Source: Zoogloea dura (GTDB lineage: Bacteria; Pseudomonadota; Gammaproteobacteria; Burkholderiales; Rhodocyclaceae). Taken from it: a stretch of DNA of 64,000 bases. A model generated the notes under the pieces. That model made no database searches, was not told the DNA's origin, and saw nothing but the letters and a program-made list of their open reading frames with translations. Positions within the stretch are counted from its first letter, which is position 1. Each line of letters opens with the position of its first letter. Location: assembly GCF_012927165.1 (NCBI RefSeq), contig NZ_JABBGA010000006.1, positions 62,001 to 126,000 on the forward strand, given 5' to 3'. Positions 26,159 through 34,652 of this stretch are shown piece by piece. The translations under genes and the position numbers were made by a program.

Positions 26159-26421
26159 TGGGACTCAGCACCGATGACATGAGCGTGCTGTCCGGGTTGG
26201 GCAACGCGGCGCCGGACGTGGCGGCCCTGGCCGCCGCCGCCCGCGCCCACTGGAACGGGCTGCGCGTGACGGTGGTGGATGCCCTCGATGTGCGGGGTGA
26301 GACCCCCGCCCTGGAGACCGCCTCCGCCGATGTGTACCTGCTGGGTTCCGACGGCCACTGCTGGTCCCTCACCAGCGACCCCGCCGCCGCATCCGGCCTC
26401 ATGCTGGCCGCCAGGAGCTGA
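26155..26421 (+). CDS. Small nif-operon protein of unknown function
   Basis: This 88-residue protein overlaps nifT by four bases. It has an Ala-rich helical start and ends in a small domain with SADVYLLGSDGHCWSL. It has no transmembrane or export signal. I recall small proteins of this kind as conserved near nifT in other proteobacterial nif clusters, but no function is known and I give no symbol. The start could also be the second ATG at 26158. Confidence 0.7.
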   Translation: MMGLSTDDMSVLSGLGNAAPDVAALAAAARAHWNGLRVTVVDALDVRGETPALETASADVYLLGSDGHCWSLTSDPAAASGLMLAARS

Positions 26422-26423
26422 CC

Positions 26424-27620
26424 ATGAACGCCCCCGCCGAGATGCAAACCGTCGACCACGACGAAGACTGGATCCTCCTCACCGACCCCGACGTGAGCGG
26501 GATCGAGCTGGACAAGGTGATCCGCGCCCTGCGCAGCCCGCGCCTGTCGGCCGGGGCCCGGGTCGAAGACTTCGAGGCCGAGTTCGCCGCCCAGCACGGC
26601 CGCGCCTACGGCATCGCCACCGCCAGCGGCACCCTGGCCATGTGGCTGGCCCTGCGCGCCATGGGCATCGGCCCTGGCGACGAGGTGGTGGCCTGCAGCT
26701 ACGGCTGGCACCAGACCTCCCACGCCATCCTGCTGGCCGGGGCCACGCCCAACTTCGCCGAGATCGACTACTGGTCGGGCTGCATCTCCCCGTCGGCCGC
26801 GGCAGACCGGATCCGGCCCAACACCAAGGCCATCATCGGCAACAACTGCAACGGCCATCCGGCCGCCTGGAAGGCCTTGCGCCAGCTGGCCGAAGCCCGC
26901 GGCGTGGCGCTGATCGAGGACTCCACCGAGGCCATCGGTTCGCGCTACCTGGGGCGGCCGGTGGGCAGCTTCGGCGATGTGTCGGTGTTCGACTTCTCCC
27001 AGCCCGGGGCCCTGTGCTGCGGCGAAGGCGGCATGGTGCTGACCGACGACCCGCGCCTGGCCACCGAGCTGCGCTACCTGCGCTCCCACCGCCTGACCGA
27101 CCGGACCTCCGTGTCGATCGGCAGCCGGGTGCCGCTGCAGGCCAACATGAGCGACCTCACCGCGGCCCTGGGCCTGGCCCAGCTGGAACGCATCGACGAG
27201 ATCCTGGCCCGCCGCAAGCAGGTGGAGGCCTACTACCGGGATGAGATGCAGAGCTTCGAGGGCATCAAGCCGCCCTACCTGGGGCCGGACGTGGACGAGG
27301 TGCACTGGATGCTCTACGTGGTGCACCTGGGGGCCCGCTTCACCGCCAGCGGGCGCGCCCAGATCGTGGACGACCTGGAGGCCGACCTGATCGAGGCCGC
27401 CCCCTTCAGCGCCCTGCTGCACCAGCAGTTTGCCTACCAGGCCCTCGGCGAAGAGTTCAACTGCAAGCGCGGCTGCCTGAAGAACACCGAGCGCATCGGC
27501 GACCGTTCCCTGGCGCTGCCCTTCTACGGGCACATGGACGCCGACCAGGTGAGGTTCCTGGTCAAGACCCTCAAGGACGCCTGTACCAACGTGGGTGCCG
27601 GCGCCGCCATCTACCTATAA
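26424..27620 (+). CDS. DegT/DnrJ-family PLP-type protein lacking the catalytic lysine
   Basis: A 398-residue protein of aspartate-aminotransferase fold. It keeps the DegT pattern ATASGTLAMWLAL, the cofactor-binding Asp in ALIEDSTEAIGSRYLG, and GSFGDVSVFDF...GEGGMVLTDD. Where DegT enzymes have the PLP-binding lysine (VFSFHxxK), this one reads VFDFSQPG: Gly about 195 replaces Lys. It therefore should not form the internal aldimine and may be a non-PLP enzyme, a PLP/PMP dehydratase-like variant or a binding protein. Late cysteines (CKRGC about 352-356) are notable. It is co-transcribed with nif genes; its role there is unknown. Confidence 0.82.
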   Translation: MNAPAEMQTVDHDEDWILLTDPDVSGIELDKVIRALRSPRLSAGARVEDFEAEFAAQHGRAYGIATASGTLAMWLALRAMGIGPGDEVVACSYGWHQTSHAILLAGATPNFAEIDYWSGCISPSAAADRIRPNTKAIIGNNCNGHPAAWKALRQLAEARGVALIEDSTEAIGSRYLGRPVGSFGDVSVFDFSQPGALCCGEGGMVLTDDPRLATELRYLRSHRLTDRTSVSIGSRVPLQANMSDLTAALGLAQLERIDEILARRKQVEAYYRDEMQSFEGIKPPYLGPDVDEVHWMLYVVHLGARFTASGRAQIVDDLEADLIEAAPFSALLHQQFAYQALGEEFNCKRGCLKNTERIGDRSLALPFYGHMDADQVRFLVKTLKDACTNVGAGAAIYL

Positions 27621-27650
27621 GACATCCCCCGACATCCCCAGAGGTTCCCC

Positions 27651-28523
27651 ATGACGACGCTTGCCACCGCTCCTGCCCCGTCGGAAGTACTCCCCGACGG
27701 ACTCCCCGCCAGCCTGGTCGAGGCCCTGGCCGCCGGCCGCGTGGTGCCCTACCTGGGCCCCCGCGTGCTGGCCCAGGCCACCGCCTACGGCGTGCCTGCC
27801 ACCCCGGAAGAGCTTGTGGTCCTGCTCACCGCGCGGAGCTCGGTGCCCCACAAGATCCGCAACCGGCTCACCCAGTCGGCCCAGTACATCGAGAACTTCA
27901 AGCACCGCAAGACCCTGGTCGGCCTGATGAACGAGGCCTTCGCGGCCAAGGCCGTGCCGGCGCCGCTGCACCAGTCGCTGGCCGGCTTCGGCTTTCCGCT
28001 GATCGTCGATGCGTGGTACGACGACGCGATGGCGGCGGCCCTCGCCGAGGTGGCCCCGACCGGCAGCTGGGGGCAGGTCCAGGGCCTGGCCCAGTCGGAG
28101 CACTTCGGCACCTGGACCGGCTGGTACGACGCCGACGGCACGCCCACGCCCGACCACAAGCCCGACTGGAAGACCGTGCTCTACAAGCCCATCGGCGCCC
28201 ACGCCCCGGCCGGCAACTACCTGGTGTCCGACACCGACTACGTGGAGGTGCTCACCGAGATCGACATCCAGACGCCGATCCCCCAGGAAGTCCAGCGCCT
28301 GCGCAGCGGCCGCAACTTCCTGTTCATCGGCTGCCGCTTCAACGACCAGCTACCCCGCGCCTTCGCCCGGCAGATCATGAAGCGCTCCTCCGACCGCCAC
28401 TGGGCGGTGATGCCCGACGAGCCGACCCGCATGGAAGCGCGCTTCCTGGCCGAGCAGGGCATCGAGCGCATCCCGCTGCCCCTCGACGCCTTCGTGCCGG
28501 CGCTGCTGGCACGCCTCGGCTGA
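27651..28523 (+). CDS. SIR2-like fold protein with degenerate catalytic residues
   Basis: A 290-residue protein whose order of motifs follows SIR2-like domains, each altered. GAGxS becomes VVPYLGPRVLA (about 30). The TTNYD segment with its catalytic Asn becomes IVDAWYDD (about 118). The H-G motif becomes YKPIGAHA (about 180), and a LFIGCRFND segment remains near 225. SIR2 enzymes consume NAD+; loss of the Asn and His suggests a binding rather than catalytic role. It follows the DegT-like gene by 30 bp and precedes a ferredoxin. SIR2-family membership is my reading of the motif order, not a search result. Confidence 0.65.
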   Translation: MTTLATAPAPSEVLPDGLPASLVEALAAGRVVPYLGPRVLAQATAYGVPATPEELVVLLTARSSVPHKIRNRLTQSAQYIENFKHRKTLVGLMNEAFAAKAVPAPLHQSLAGFGFPLIVDAWYDDAMAAALAEVAPTGSWGQVQGLAQSEHFGTWTGWYDADGTPTPDHKPDWKTVLYKPIGAHAPAGNYLVSDTDYVEVLTEIDIQTPIPQEVQRLRSGRNFLFIGCRFNDQLPRAFARQIMKRSSDRHWAVMPDEPTRMEARFLAEQGIERIPLPLDAFVPALLARLG

Positions 28524-28580
28524 AGCGGCGCGGCCCATCCGCCCATACAACGCTTTCCCAACACGTCCAGAGGTAGTTCC

Positions 28581-28877
28581 ATGGCTCTACTCACCATCCA
28601 GCCGTCCGGCAAGACCGTCGACGTCGCCGCCGGCTCCATCCTGCTCGGCGCCATCATGGCCGCCGGCGAGACCATCGCCCACAAGTGTGACGGCAAGGCC
28701 CAGTGCGGCAGCTGTCACATCTTCGTGCAGGAGGGCCGCAAGACCCTGCCGCGCATCCAGAAGCTCGAAAACGAAAAGCTCGACGCCCTGGTCGGCGTCA
28801 GCAGCAAGTCCCGCCTCGCCTGCCAGACCGTGATGGGCGAAGAGCCGGTGACCATCGAGTTGCTGAGCTTCGTCTGA
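28581..28877 (+). CDS. [2Fe-2S] ferredoxin, end of nifB operon
   Basis: A 98-residue plant-type ferredoxin fold. The cysteine motif is HKCDGKAQCGSCHIF (C-x5-C-x2-C), with a last Cys in SRLACQT. It is the last gene before a strong terminator. It could donate electrons to a nif maturation enzyme or take part in protection of nitrogenase; the true partner is not visible. It differs from the isc ferredoxin and from the FeSII-like ferredoxin by nifK. Confidence 0.85.
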   Translation: MALLTIQPSGKTVDVAAGSILLGAIMAAGETIAHKCDGKAQCGSCHIFVQEGRKTLPRIQKLENEKLDALVGVSSKSRLACQTVMGEEPVTIELLSFV

Positions 28878-28923
28878 CGCATTGCGGCGGAGGCTCGAGG
28901 AGAGCCCCCGCCGGCAGCCTTTG

Positions 28924-28948
28924 GGGCGGCGCTTGCCGCCCTTTTTTT
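28924..28948 (+). terminator. Terminator of nifB operon
   Basis: GGGCGGC-GCTT-GCCGCCC followed by seven T residues. It ends the rightward operon. The leftward rhodanese gene stops 12 bp away, so it may act for both directions. Confidence 0.88.
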
Positions 28949-28959
28949 CGTCTGTGACT

Positions 28960-29340
28960 TTATTCGAAGCTCGGCAGTTCGGGCTTGACCACGGGCTTGC
29001 CTGCGGCGATCCAGGCATCGATGCCCCCGGCAATGCTGCGCACGGACAGGTAGCCCATCTCTTTCAGGCTGCGGGCCGCCAGGGCGGCGCGGCCGCTGGT
29101 CTTGCAGTACAGGACGATTTCCAGGTCACGCCGGCCGAGTTCAGGCTTGCTCCCCAGGCGGAACTCCAGCACGCCGCGGGGGATCAGGATGGCACCGGGT
29201 AGATGGCCTCCGGCAAACTCGTCGGCTTCGCGCACGTCGATCAGCACATCGGCATCGCGGATGGCCGCATCCGCCTCCTGCGGGGACACTTCGGTGATGT
29301 GCTGGCGCGCTTCGGTGACGAGGTCGTGGGGTGTTTTCAT
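28960..29340 (-). CDS. Rhodanese-domain protein
   Basis: With the ATG at 29340 this is a 126-residue single rhodanese domain: a VLIDVREADEFAGGHLPGA segment, and the active-site loop YCKTSGRAALAA with the catalytic Cys. It can transfer sulfane sulfur or carry persulfide. The upstream in-frame extension runs into intergenic DNA and is not used. It is convergent with the nifB operon. A link to Fe-S assembly is plausible but unproven. Confidence 0.85.
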   Translation of the reverse strand: MKTPHDLVTEARQHITEVSPQEADAAIRDADVLIDVREADEFAGGHLPGAILIPRGVLEFRLGSKPELGRRDLEIVLYCKTSGRAALAARSLKEMGYLSVRSIAGGIDAWIAAGKPVVKPELPSFE

Positions 29341-29505
29341 GGCGGTCCGTGGGGGAAGAGGTTGGCGGGAGCGCGCCTGAGAGTGCGCCCTTGGGGAAAT
29401 GGATGGAATATTAGTTTTTTCTAATTTGAAGGGCAAGCTTCAAGGGGGCTGGCGGTCTGGTGCGAGATCTGTAGGGGCGGCTTCAGCTGTTTGTTTGCTT
29501 GTTTG

Positions 29506-30134
29506 TGCCTTTGCTGGTCGGCTTTCCTTTCTTTTGCGTTGGATTGGCCGGGATTTCGCCCCGGCGGGCGACCCCTTTCTTTGCGTCGCCAAAGAAAGGG
29601 GGAAAGAAAGGCGACCCGGCTTCCCCGGTCGTCCGCGTTGCGGACGACTCCCCTGCGCTGCTCGCATCGGGCGGCCGGCGCGGAACTCGTCGGCTGCGCC
29701 TCCTCAGACAGCCGCGCCGGAAAGCCCCGCCCGCTGCTGCGCTGCTCGGCGGGTCAGAACGGGCTTTTCGCAAACACCGCGCGTTTGCTGAAGCGGAGGT
29801 TGGCTTCCAGCGAGAAAAGCAAAACCCAGCGCCTCGCATCTGCCGGATTTTCCGCAGAGGCTCGGTGCTTGGCAAAAGCCCGTTCCGACCCGCCGAGCAG
29901 CGGAACGGCAGGCGGGGAAGTCCGGCGCGGCTGTTTGAGCCCGCAGGGCGAGTTCCGCGCCGGCCGCCTGGCGTGAGCAGCGCAGGGCAGTCATTCGCGC
30001 AGCGAATGACCGGGGAGGCGGGTCGCCTTCTTTGCCTTCTTTCTTGGCGAAGCAAGAAAGAAGGTCGCCCGCCGGGGCGAATTCCCGGCCAATCCAACGC
30101 AAAACAACGGAAAGCCGACCAGTAAAGGAGGCAC
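29506..30134. repeat. Large palindromic repeat, copy B (inverted orientation)
   Basis: A homologue of copy A in reverse orientation. Its left arm (GTCGTCCGCGTTGCGGACGAC hairpin, CAGACAGCCGCGCC) matches the right arm of A, and its right arm (TCATTCGCGCAGCGAATGA) matches the left arm of A. The right end reads CAACGGAAAGCCGACCAGTAAAGG, followed by 22 bp (30151-30172) that also occur beside fragment D. A GTAGGGGCGGCTTCAG unit lies just left of it at 29471. The remaining gap sequence from 29341 to 30240 holds no gene. Confidence 0.85.
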
Positions 30135-30240
30135 ACCCAGCCTCGAAGACAAAGCGCCGACAGCATCCCCCCTGGACGCAGCCGGTGCGGCTGGCGACAA
30201 TCCGCGCCTTATCTGCCCTATCTCCGCCCCATCCGCCCGC

Positions 30241-30885
30241 ATGCCCCACCTGAACCCCACCATCGTCCACGTCGATGAGGCCGTGATCGTTGCCGACAAA
30301 CCGGCCGGTCTGCTCTCGATGCCGGCGCGGGGCGAGGCGCGGCAGGATTGCCTGGCCAGCCGGGTGCAGGCGCTCTACCCGGACGCCTTGCTGGTGCATC
30401 GCCTGGACATGGCCACCTCCGGCCTGATCATGCTGGCGCGGGGCCATGAGATGCTGCGCCGCCTGAGCCTGGCCTTCGAGCAGCGCATCGTGGGCAAGAA
30501 GTACTGTGCGCTGGTGCATGGCCATGTCGCCGATGACCGTGGCGAGATCGCCCTGGCCCTGGGTAGCGATCCGGACAATCGGCCGCGGCAGCGGGTCGAT
30601 CCGCTGCAGGGGCGCCCGGCGCTGACGCGCTACCGGGTGCTGGCGCGCAGCGGAGAGGGCGCTGGCGCCCGGACCCGGGTCGAGCTGACGCCGCTCACCG
30701 GGCGTACCCACCAGCTGCGGGTGCACCTGATGTCGATCGGCCACCCCATCGTCGGTGATCCGCTGTATGCCGCGCCCGATGAGGCGCAGCAGGAGGCGCG
30801 CATGTGCCTGCACGCCATGAGCCTGGCCTTCATCCACCCGCAGACCCGTGTCCCTGCGTGTTTCGAGAGCGTGGTGCCGTTCTAG
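30241..30885 (+). CDS. rluA: RluA-family pseudouridine synthase
   Basis: A 214-residue single-domain RluA protein. The catalytic motif is VHRLDMATSGLI (Asp about 54), with GKKYCALV and LTGRTHQLRVHL further on. The absence of an S4 domain and the short length fit RluA, which acts on 23S rRNA U746 and tRNA U32. It begins 106 bp after repeat copy B and its stop overlaps that of the convergent CapA-like gene by four bases. Confidence 0.88.
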   Translation: MPHLNPTIVHVDEAVIVADKPAGLLSMPARGEARQDCLASRVQALYPDALLVHRLDMATSGLIMLARGHEMLRRLSLAFEQRIVGKKYCALVHGHVADDRGEIALALGSDPDNRPRQRVDPLQGRPALTRYRVLARSGEGAGARTRVELTPLTGRTHQLRVHLMSIGHPIVGDPLYAAPDEAQQEARMCLHAMSLAFIHPQTRVPACFESVVPF

Positions 30886-31868
30886 CGGGCTGCCGGTTTG
30901 TCACTGCAGGGGCGCGCTTCCGTCTGGCCGGCTTCCCAGCAGCTGCCGGCCTTGCGCCGGTCGGGGTGGGGGACGCCCTCCCGGTCGATGCGCGCGATGT
31001 GGGTGCGCCAGTGCCGCACCCCCTCGCGGCCCACTTCCATGTGCAGCAGCCAGCCGGTGTTGTTGTCCTCGCTGGTGAAGCTGTCGAACAGGAAGTTGCC
31101 CAGGCTGTAGATGATCGGCTTGCCGCGATAGGTCTCGATGTCCTGGGTGACATGGGGGTGGCCGCCCACCACCGCGTCGGCGCCGGCATCGATCATCAGG
31201 CGTGCGAGCTGGCGCTGCCGGGCGCTGGCCCGCTGCTCGTTTTCCCAGCCCCAGTGCATCACCGGGATGACCAGGTCGGCCCGATGGAGGCTGCGCGCGG
31301 TGGTGATGTCGAGGCGCACCTGCTCGTCCTCGCTCCACGCCACGCCGGGCTTGTCCACGTCGGCTTCGAAGGAGCGCGGAAAGAACTCGTCATAGCCCAG
31401 CAGGGCGATGCGCAAGCCCTTGCGTTCGATGATCAGCGGCGTGTGCGCCTCCTTCAGGGTGTGGCCGCCGCCGAAATAGGCGATCCCGGCCTTGTCCAGC
31501 CGGCCCAGCATCTCGGCGAAGGCGGCGGGGCCGAAATCCCCGGAGTGGTTGTTGGCCAGCCCCACCACATCGAAGTGGCGCTTGAGGACAGGCAGGGTGC
31601 GCGGGTGGGCACGGAAGGAATAGGGCTTGGCCGGGTCGGCCACGCCGGTGGTGGCCACCACGCATTCGAGGTTGCCGACCCGGATGTCGGCCTGCTTCAG
31701 CAGGTCGGAGAAGGGCGCAAAGGGATCGCGCCCCTGCCGGACCACCTTGCCCGGGGTGTCGGTCAGCATGATGTCGCCGACGAAGGCGATGGTCACCGTG
31801 GGCTCCGCGGCGGTGGCGGGCGCGGCCAGGGCCAGCATCAGCAGGGCTGCAGGGAGGGCGCGGATCAT
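30882..31868 (-). CDS. Exported CapA-family protein (metallophosphatase fold)
   Basis: From ATG 31868, 328 residues. A signal peptide (ALPAALLMLALAAPATA) precedes the CapA/PgsA domain: FVGDIMLTDTPG, NLECVV, LANNHSGDFG, HWGWENE and VVGGHPHVTQ, the usual metal-binding positions. CapA-family proteins occur with poly-gamma-glutamate or polysaccharide synthesis, but no such genes are here, so the substrate is unknown. A Cys-containing tail follows the domain. The start overlaps the end of the upstream small secreted protein by four bases. Confidence 0.85.
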   Translation of the reverse strand: MIRALPAALLMLALAAPATAAEPTVTIAFVGDIMLTDTPGKVVRQGRDPFAPFSDLLKQADIRVGNLECVVATTGVADPAKPYSFRAHPRTLPVLKRHFDVVGLANNHSGDFGPAAFAEMLGRLDKAGIAYFGGGHTLKEAHTPLIIERKGLRIALLGYDEFFPRSFEADVDKPGVAWSEDEQVRLDITTARSLHRADLVIPVMHWGWENEQRASARQRQLARLMIDAGADAVVGGHPHVTQDIETYRGKPIIYSLGNFLFDSFTSEDNNTGWLLHMEVGREGVRHWRTHIARIDREGVPHPDRRKAGSCWEAGQTEARPCSDKPAAR

Positions 31869-32308
31869 GACTCCACCTCCACCAGGGCGCACTCGTACTG
31901 CAGTTCGCGCTCGAGCCGGGGCGAGTAGAGATACTGCCGGCCCGTCAGGGAGCCGGCCGCCGGATAGGGCTGCGCGGTGGGCGCCAGGTACTTGGCCTGC
32001 TGCAGCAGGATGGGGCCGCGGGGGGGCAGGTAATAGACATACAGGCTGATGTACTCGACCTTGTCGCCGCGCTCGATCATCACCGCCTTGAAGCTGAAAC
32101 GCTCGTTGATCGACACCGCCTTCACTTCGTAGGGGTTGGTGGCCGGGCCGAAATGCAGGGTCTCGCTGCGGCCGCCCTGGTTGATCTCGCAGTCGAGCCG
32201 GGCTGCGGCGATCGACGCGGCAGGCAGGAGACCGAGCAGACACAGACCCGCAGCCCCGGCCCACCTGCGCGGGGGGGAGAGGTCTGACATGAGACGCGGT
32301 GTGGGCAA
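31865..32308 (-). CDS. Small secreted protein of unknown function
   Basis: 147 residues from a TTG at 32308, which has a well-placed AGGAG six bases upstream; an ATG at 32290 is the alternative and would lack an RBS. A signal peptide (AGLCLLGLLPAASIAAA) is followed by a small domain with two cysteines (LDCEINQGG and LQYECALVE). I do not recognise a family. It is translationally coupled to the CapA-like gene (ATGA) and may work with it in the envelope. Confidence 0.7.
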   Translation of the reverse strand: MPTPRLMSDLSPPRRWAGAAGLCLLGLLPAASIAAARLDCEINQGGRSETLHFGPATNPYEVKAVSINERFSFKAVMIERGDKVEYISLYVYYLPPRGPILLQQAKYLAPTAQPYPAAGSLTGRQYLYSPRLERELQYECALVEVES

Positions 32309-32377
32309 TTGGGGCTCCTGGGGGGCGGGGTAGGGGGCCTATTGTAGGGTTGCCGGGGGGCTTCATTCGCCCGTTTG

Positions 32378-33001
32378 TGCCTTTGTTGGGGCGGCTTTCC
32401 GTTGTTTTACGTTGGATTGGCCGGGATTTCGCCCCGGCGGGCGACCTTCTTTCTTGCTTCGCCAAGAAAGAAGGCAAAGAAGGCGACCCGCCTCCCCGGT
32501 CATTCGCTACGCGAATGACTGCCCTGCGCTGCTCACGCCAGGCGGCCGGCGCGGAACTCGCCCTTCGGGCTCAAACAGCCGCGCCGGACTTCCCCGCCTG
32601 CCGTTCCGCTGCTCGGCGGGTCGGAACGGGCTTTTCGCAAACACCGCGCGTTTGCTGAAGCCGCTGTTGAGAATCAACGCACAAGCAAAACCCCAACGCC
32701 TCGCGTCCAGCGGCTTTTCCGTAGAGGCTCGGTGCTTGCTGAAAGCCCGTTCTGACCCGCCGAGCAGCGCAGCAGCGGGCGGGGCCTTCCGGCGCGGCTG
32801 TTTGAGGAGGCGCAGCCGACGAGTTCCGCGCCGGCCGCCCGATGCGAGCAGCGCAGGGGAGTCGTCCGCTACGCGGACGACCGGGGAAGCCGGGTCGCCT
32901 TTCTTTCCCCCTTTCTTTGGCGACGCAAAGAAAGGGGTCGCCCGCCGGGGCGAAATCCCGGCCAATCCAGGGCGGAAAAAAGGAAAGCCGCCCAGAAAAG
33001 C
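32378..33001. repeat. Large palindromic repeat, copy C (core inverted)
   Basis: The outer arms match copy A in the same orientation, but the central segment of about 120 bp (about 32630-32750) matches the reverse complement of the A core. A reads from CAGCAAGCACCGAGCC to AACGCGCGGTGTTTGCG; C reads from CGCAAACACCGCGCG to GAGGCTCGGTGCTTGC. The switch points fall at GGGCTTT/AAAGCCC. Long frames across it are not genes. With the array that follows, it fills most of the gap between the small secreted gene and nifO. Confidence 0.85.
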
Positions 33002-33057
33002 CGCAGACGCAGAAATTGTCCACCCAACCCCGCATCCCTTGCACGAGCCGTCAGAAC

Positions 33058-33300
33058 GATTTCACCGCCGTGAAGAAGGATTGCAAGGCCTGTCAGGACG
33101 ACTGCACGGCGTGGGGAAGGATTACAGGCGCTGTCAGGACGATTGCACAGTCGTGATGAAGGATTGCAGGCGCTGTCAGGACGATTGCACGGTCGTGATG
33201 AAGGATTGCAGGCGCTGCAGGACGATTGCAAGCCCGTGAAGAAGGATTGCAAGCGCTGTCAGGACGACTGCACGGCCTGTCAGATGGATTCACAGTCCCC
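33058..33300. repeat. Array of twelve 21-bp units (GGATTGCA core)
   Basis: The G of a GATTGCA-like core recurs at 33058, 33079, 33100, 33120, 33141, 33162, 33183, 33204, 33224, 33245, 33266 and 33287, giving 21-bp steps with two of 20. Units alternate between AAGGATTGCAGGCGCTGTCAG and GACGATTGCACGGTCGTGATG types. The 20-bp steps break any long heptad reading frame. The last unit covers the 3' end and stop of the nifO-like gene. It begins 57 bp after copy C. Confidence 0.82.
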
Positions 33301-33702
33301 CGACATCGCGGCACAGCCCTCGGTACGCCTGCCATCCAGCGCGGCAAGGGCCGGGCTGTCCAGCCAGGCGGCGACGGTGGCGGGGTCGAAGCCGACGACG
33401 CGGCCGGCGGCGGTTTCCATCAGCGGGCGGCGGATCAGCAGGGGCTCGGCCAGCAGCAGGGTCAGGGCGCTGTCCCGGTCTAGGGCTTCCGGCACGACCT
33501 CGCCGGACTTGACCCGCGGTGCGGCGCGGTTGAACCACTCGGCCACCGGCAGTGGATCAAGAAAGGCCAGCAGGCTGTCGGCGGTCCATGGCCAGCTGAG
33601 CAGGCTGCGCACATCCAGGCTGTGGCCGGCGGCCTCCAGCCAGGCTTTCTGGCGGGCGTTGCCACCACAGCCGGGTTTCTCGTAGAAGATGACGTGGGTC
33701 AT
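33280..33702 (-). CDS. ArsC-like nitrogenase-associated protein (NifO-like)
   Basis: From ATG 33702, 140 residues of the ArsC/Spx thioredoxin-like fold. It begins MTHVIFYEKPGCGGNARQK, has a single Cys at the redox position with CxxN rather than CxxC, and contains EPLLIRRPLMET, typical of the family. This subgroup occurs near nif genes and is often called nitrogenase-associated protein or NifO. Its ATG overlaps the draG stop by four bases. The last residues and stop lie within the 21-bp array, so the C-terminus may have been altered by it. Confidence 0.82.
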   Translation of the reverse strand: MTHVIFYEKPGCGGNARQKAWLEAAGHSLDVRSLLSWPWTADSLLAFLDPLPVAEWFNRAAPRVKSGEVVPEALDRDSALTLLLAEPLLIRRPLMETAAGRVVGFDPATVAAWLDSPALAALDGRRTEGCAAMSGDCESI

Positions 33703-34652
33703 GGCAGGCTCCGTTGTTGGGATGGGCACTGGCCGAGGGCCAGCAGGGCTTGGGTCTGGGTGACGATGGCCTCCGCGATCGGCCGGTCGAGGCGCTCCAG
33801 CCAGCGCCGCGGCAGGGCGGTGGCGCCGCATTGGGCGCCGTGCAGCATGCCGACCAGGGCGGCGGTGGTGTCGGCGTCGTCGCCGCGGTTCATGGCGCCG
33901 ACCACGGCACTTTCGAAGTCTCCTTCGGTGAAGCTGAAGTGGAAGACGGTCTGCAGGGTGTCCACCACGTAGCCGCTGGCCCGCCCGGGGTAGGGCTGGA
34001 AGCGGAACTGCGGGTTGTCGGCGATGAAGGCATCCACCAGCGGCCGGCAGTCGGAGAGCTGCCCGCCGAGCAGCAGGCGCCGCACCAGCTGGCCGCAGAT
34101 CAGGGTGGCGGCATCCGACAGGCCGTTGTGGTGGGTGAAGTGGGCCTGGGCCAGGCTGCGGTTGCGGAAGGCGCTTTCGTCGGCCAGGGTGGCCAGCACC
34201 ACCGGCAGGTTGCGCATCACCGCGCCGTTGCCGGCGTCGCCGTCGGAGGGCGGGCCGGCCAGGGAGCCATCGGCCATGTAGCGGCGGATGCCGCGCCGGC
34301 AGGTGTTGCCGCAATCCACCGGCTTGCCGCGCAGCCAGGCCACGTAGGCTTCGGCGACGGCTTTCATGCACCAGCCTTTGGCGTCGAGGATGGCCTTGCC
34401 GAGGGCCAGGCACATGGTGGTGTCGTCGGTGACCTGGCCGGGGGCGAGCTTGAGCCAGCCGCCGCCTATCATCTGGCGGTGCACGCCGTACTGGGCGGCG
34501 ATCTCGCGGACGGTCATGAACTCCACGGTGGCGCCGAGGGCGTCGCCCAGAGCGAGGCCGAGGTAGCTGCCGAGGGCGCGGTCGAGCTGGCTGCCTGGGC
34601 GCAGGCCGGCGGGCAGCAGGCTGGACTGGGGGCGGAGGAGGGCGTCAAGCAT
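33699..34652 (-). CDS. draG: ADP-ribosyl-(dinitrogen reductase) hydrolase DraG
   Basis: From ATG 34652, 317 residues. DraG removes ADP-ribose from the nitrogenase Fe protein and so reactivates it. The binuclear metal site motifs are present: DALGATVEFM, TDDTTM, GNGAVMRNLP and GDDADTTAALVG. The start overlaps the draT end by eight bases; an upstream frame to 34709 would overlap draT further. It belongs to the leftward globin-unknown-draT-draG-nifO operon. Confidence 0.93.
   Translation of the reverse strand: MLDALLRPQSSLLPAGLRPGSQLDRALGSYLGLALGDALGATVEFMTVREIAAQYGVHRQMIGGGWLKLAPGQVTDDTTMCLALGKAILDAKGWCMKAVAEAYVAWLRGKPVDCGNTCRRGIRRYMADGSLAGPPSDGDAGNGAVMRNLPVVLATLADESAFRNRSLAQAHFTHHNGLSDAATLICGQLVRRLLLGGQLSDCRPLVDAFIADNPQFRFQPYPGRASGYVVDTLQTVFHFSFTEGDFESAVVGAMNRGDDADTTAALVGMLHGAQCGATALPRRWLERLDRPIAEAIVTQTQALLALGQCPSQQRSLP

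Noticed and set aside
29483-30253. Open frames crossing repeat copy B
   Set aside because: Same reason as for copy A; they run on into flanking sequence without a proper start.
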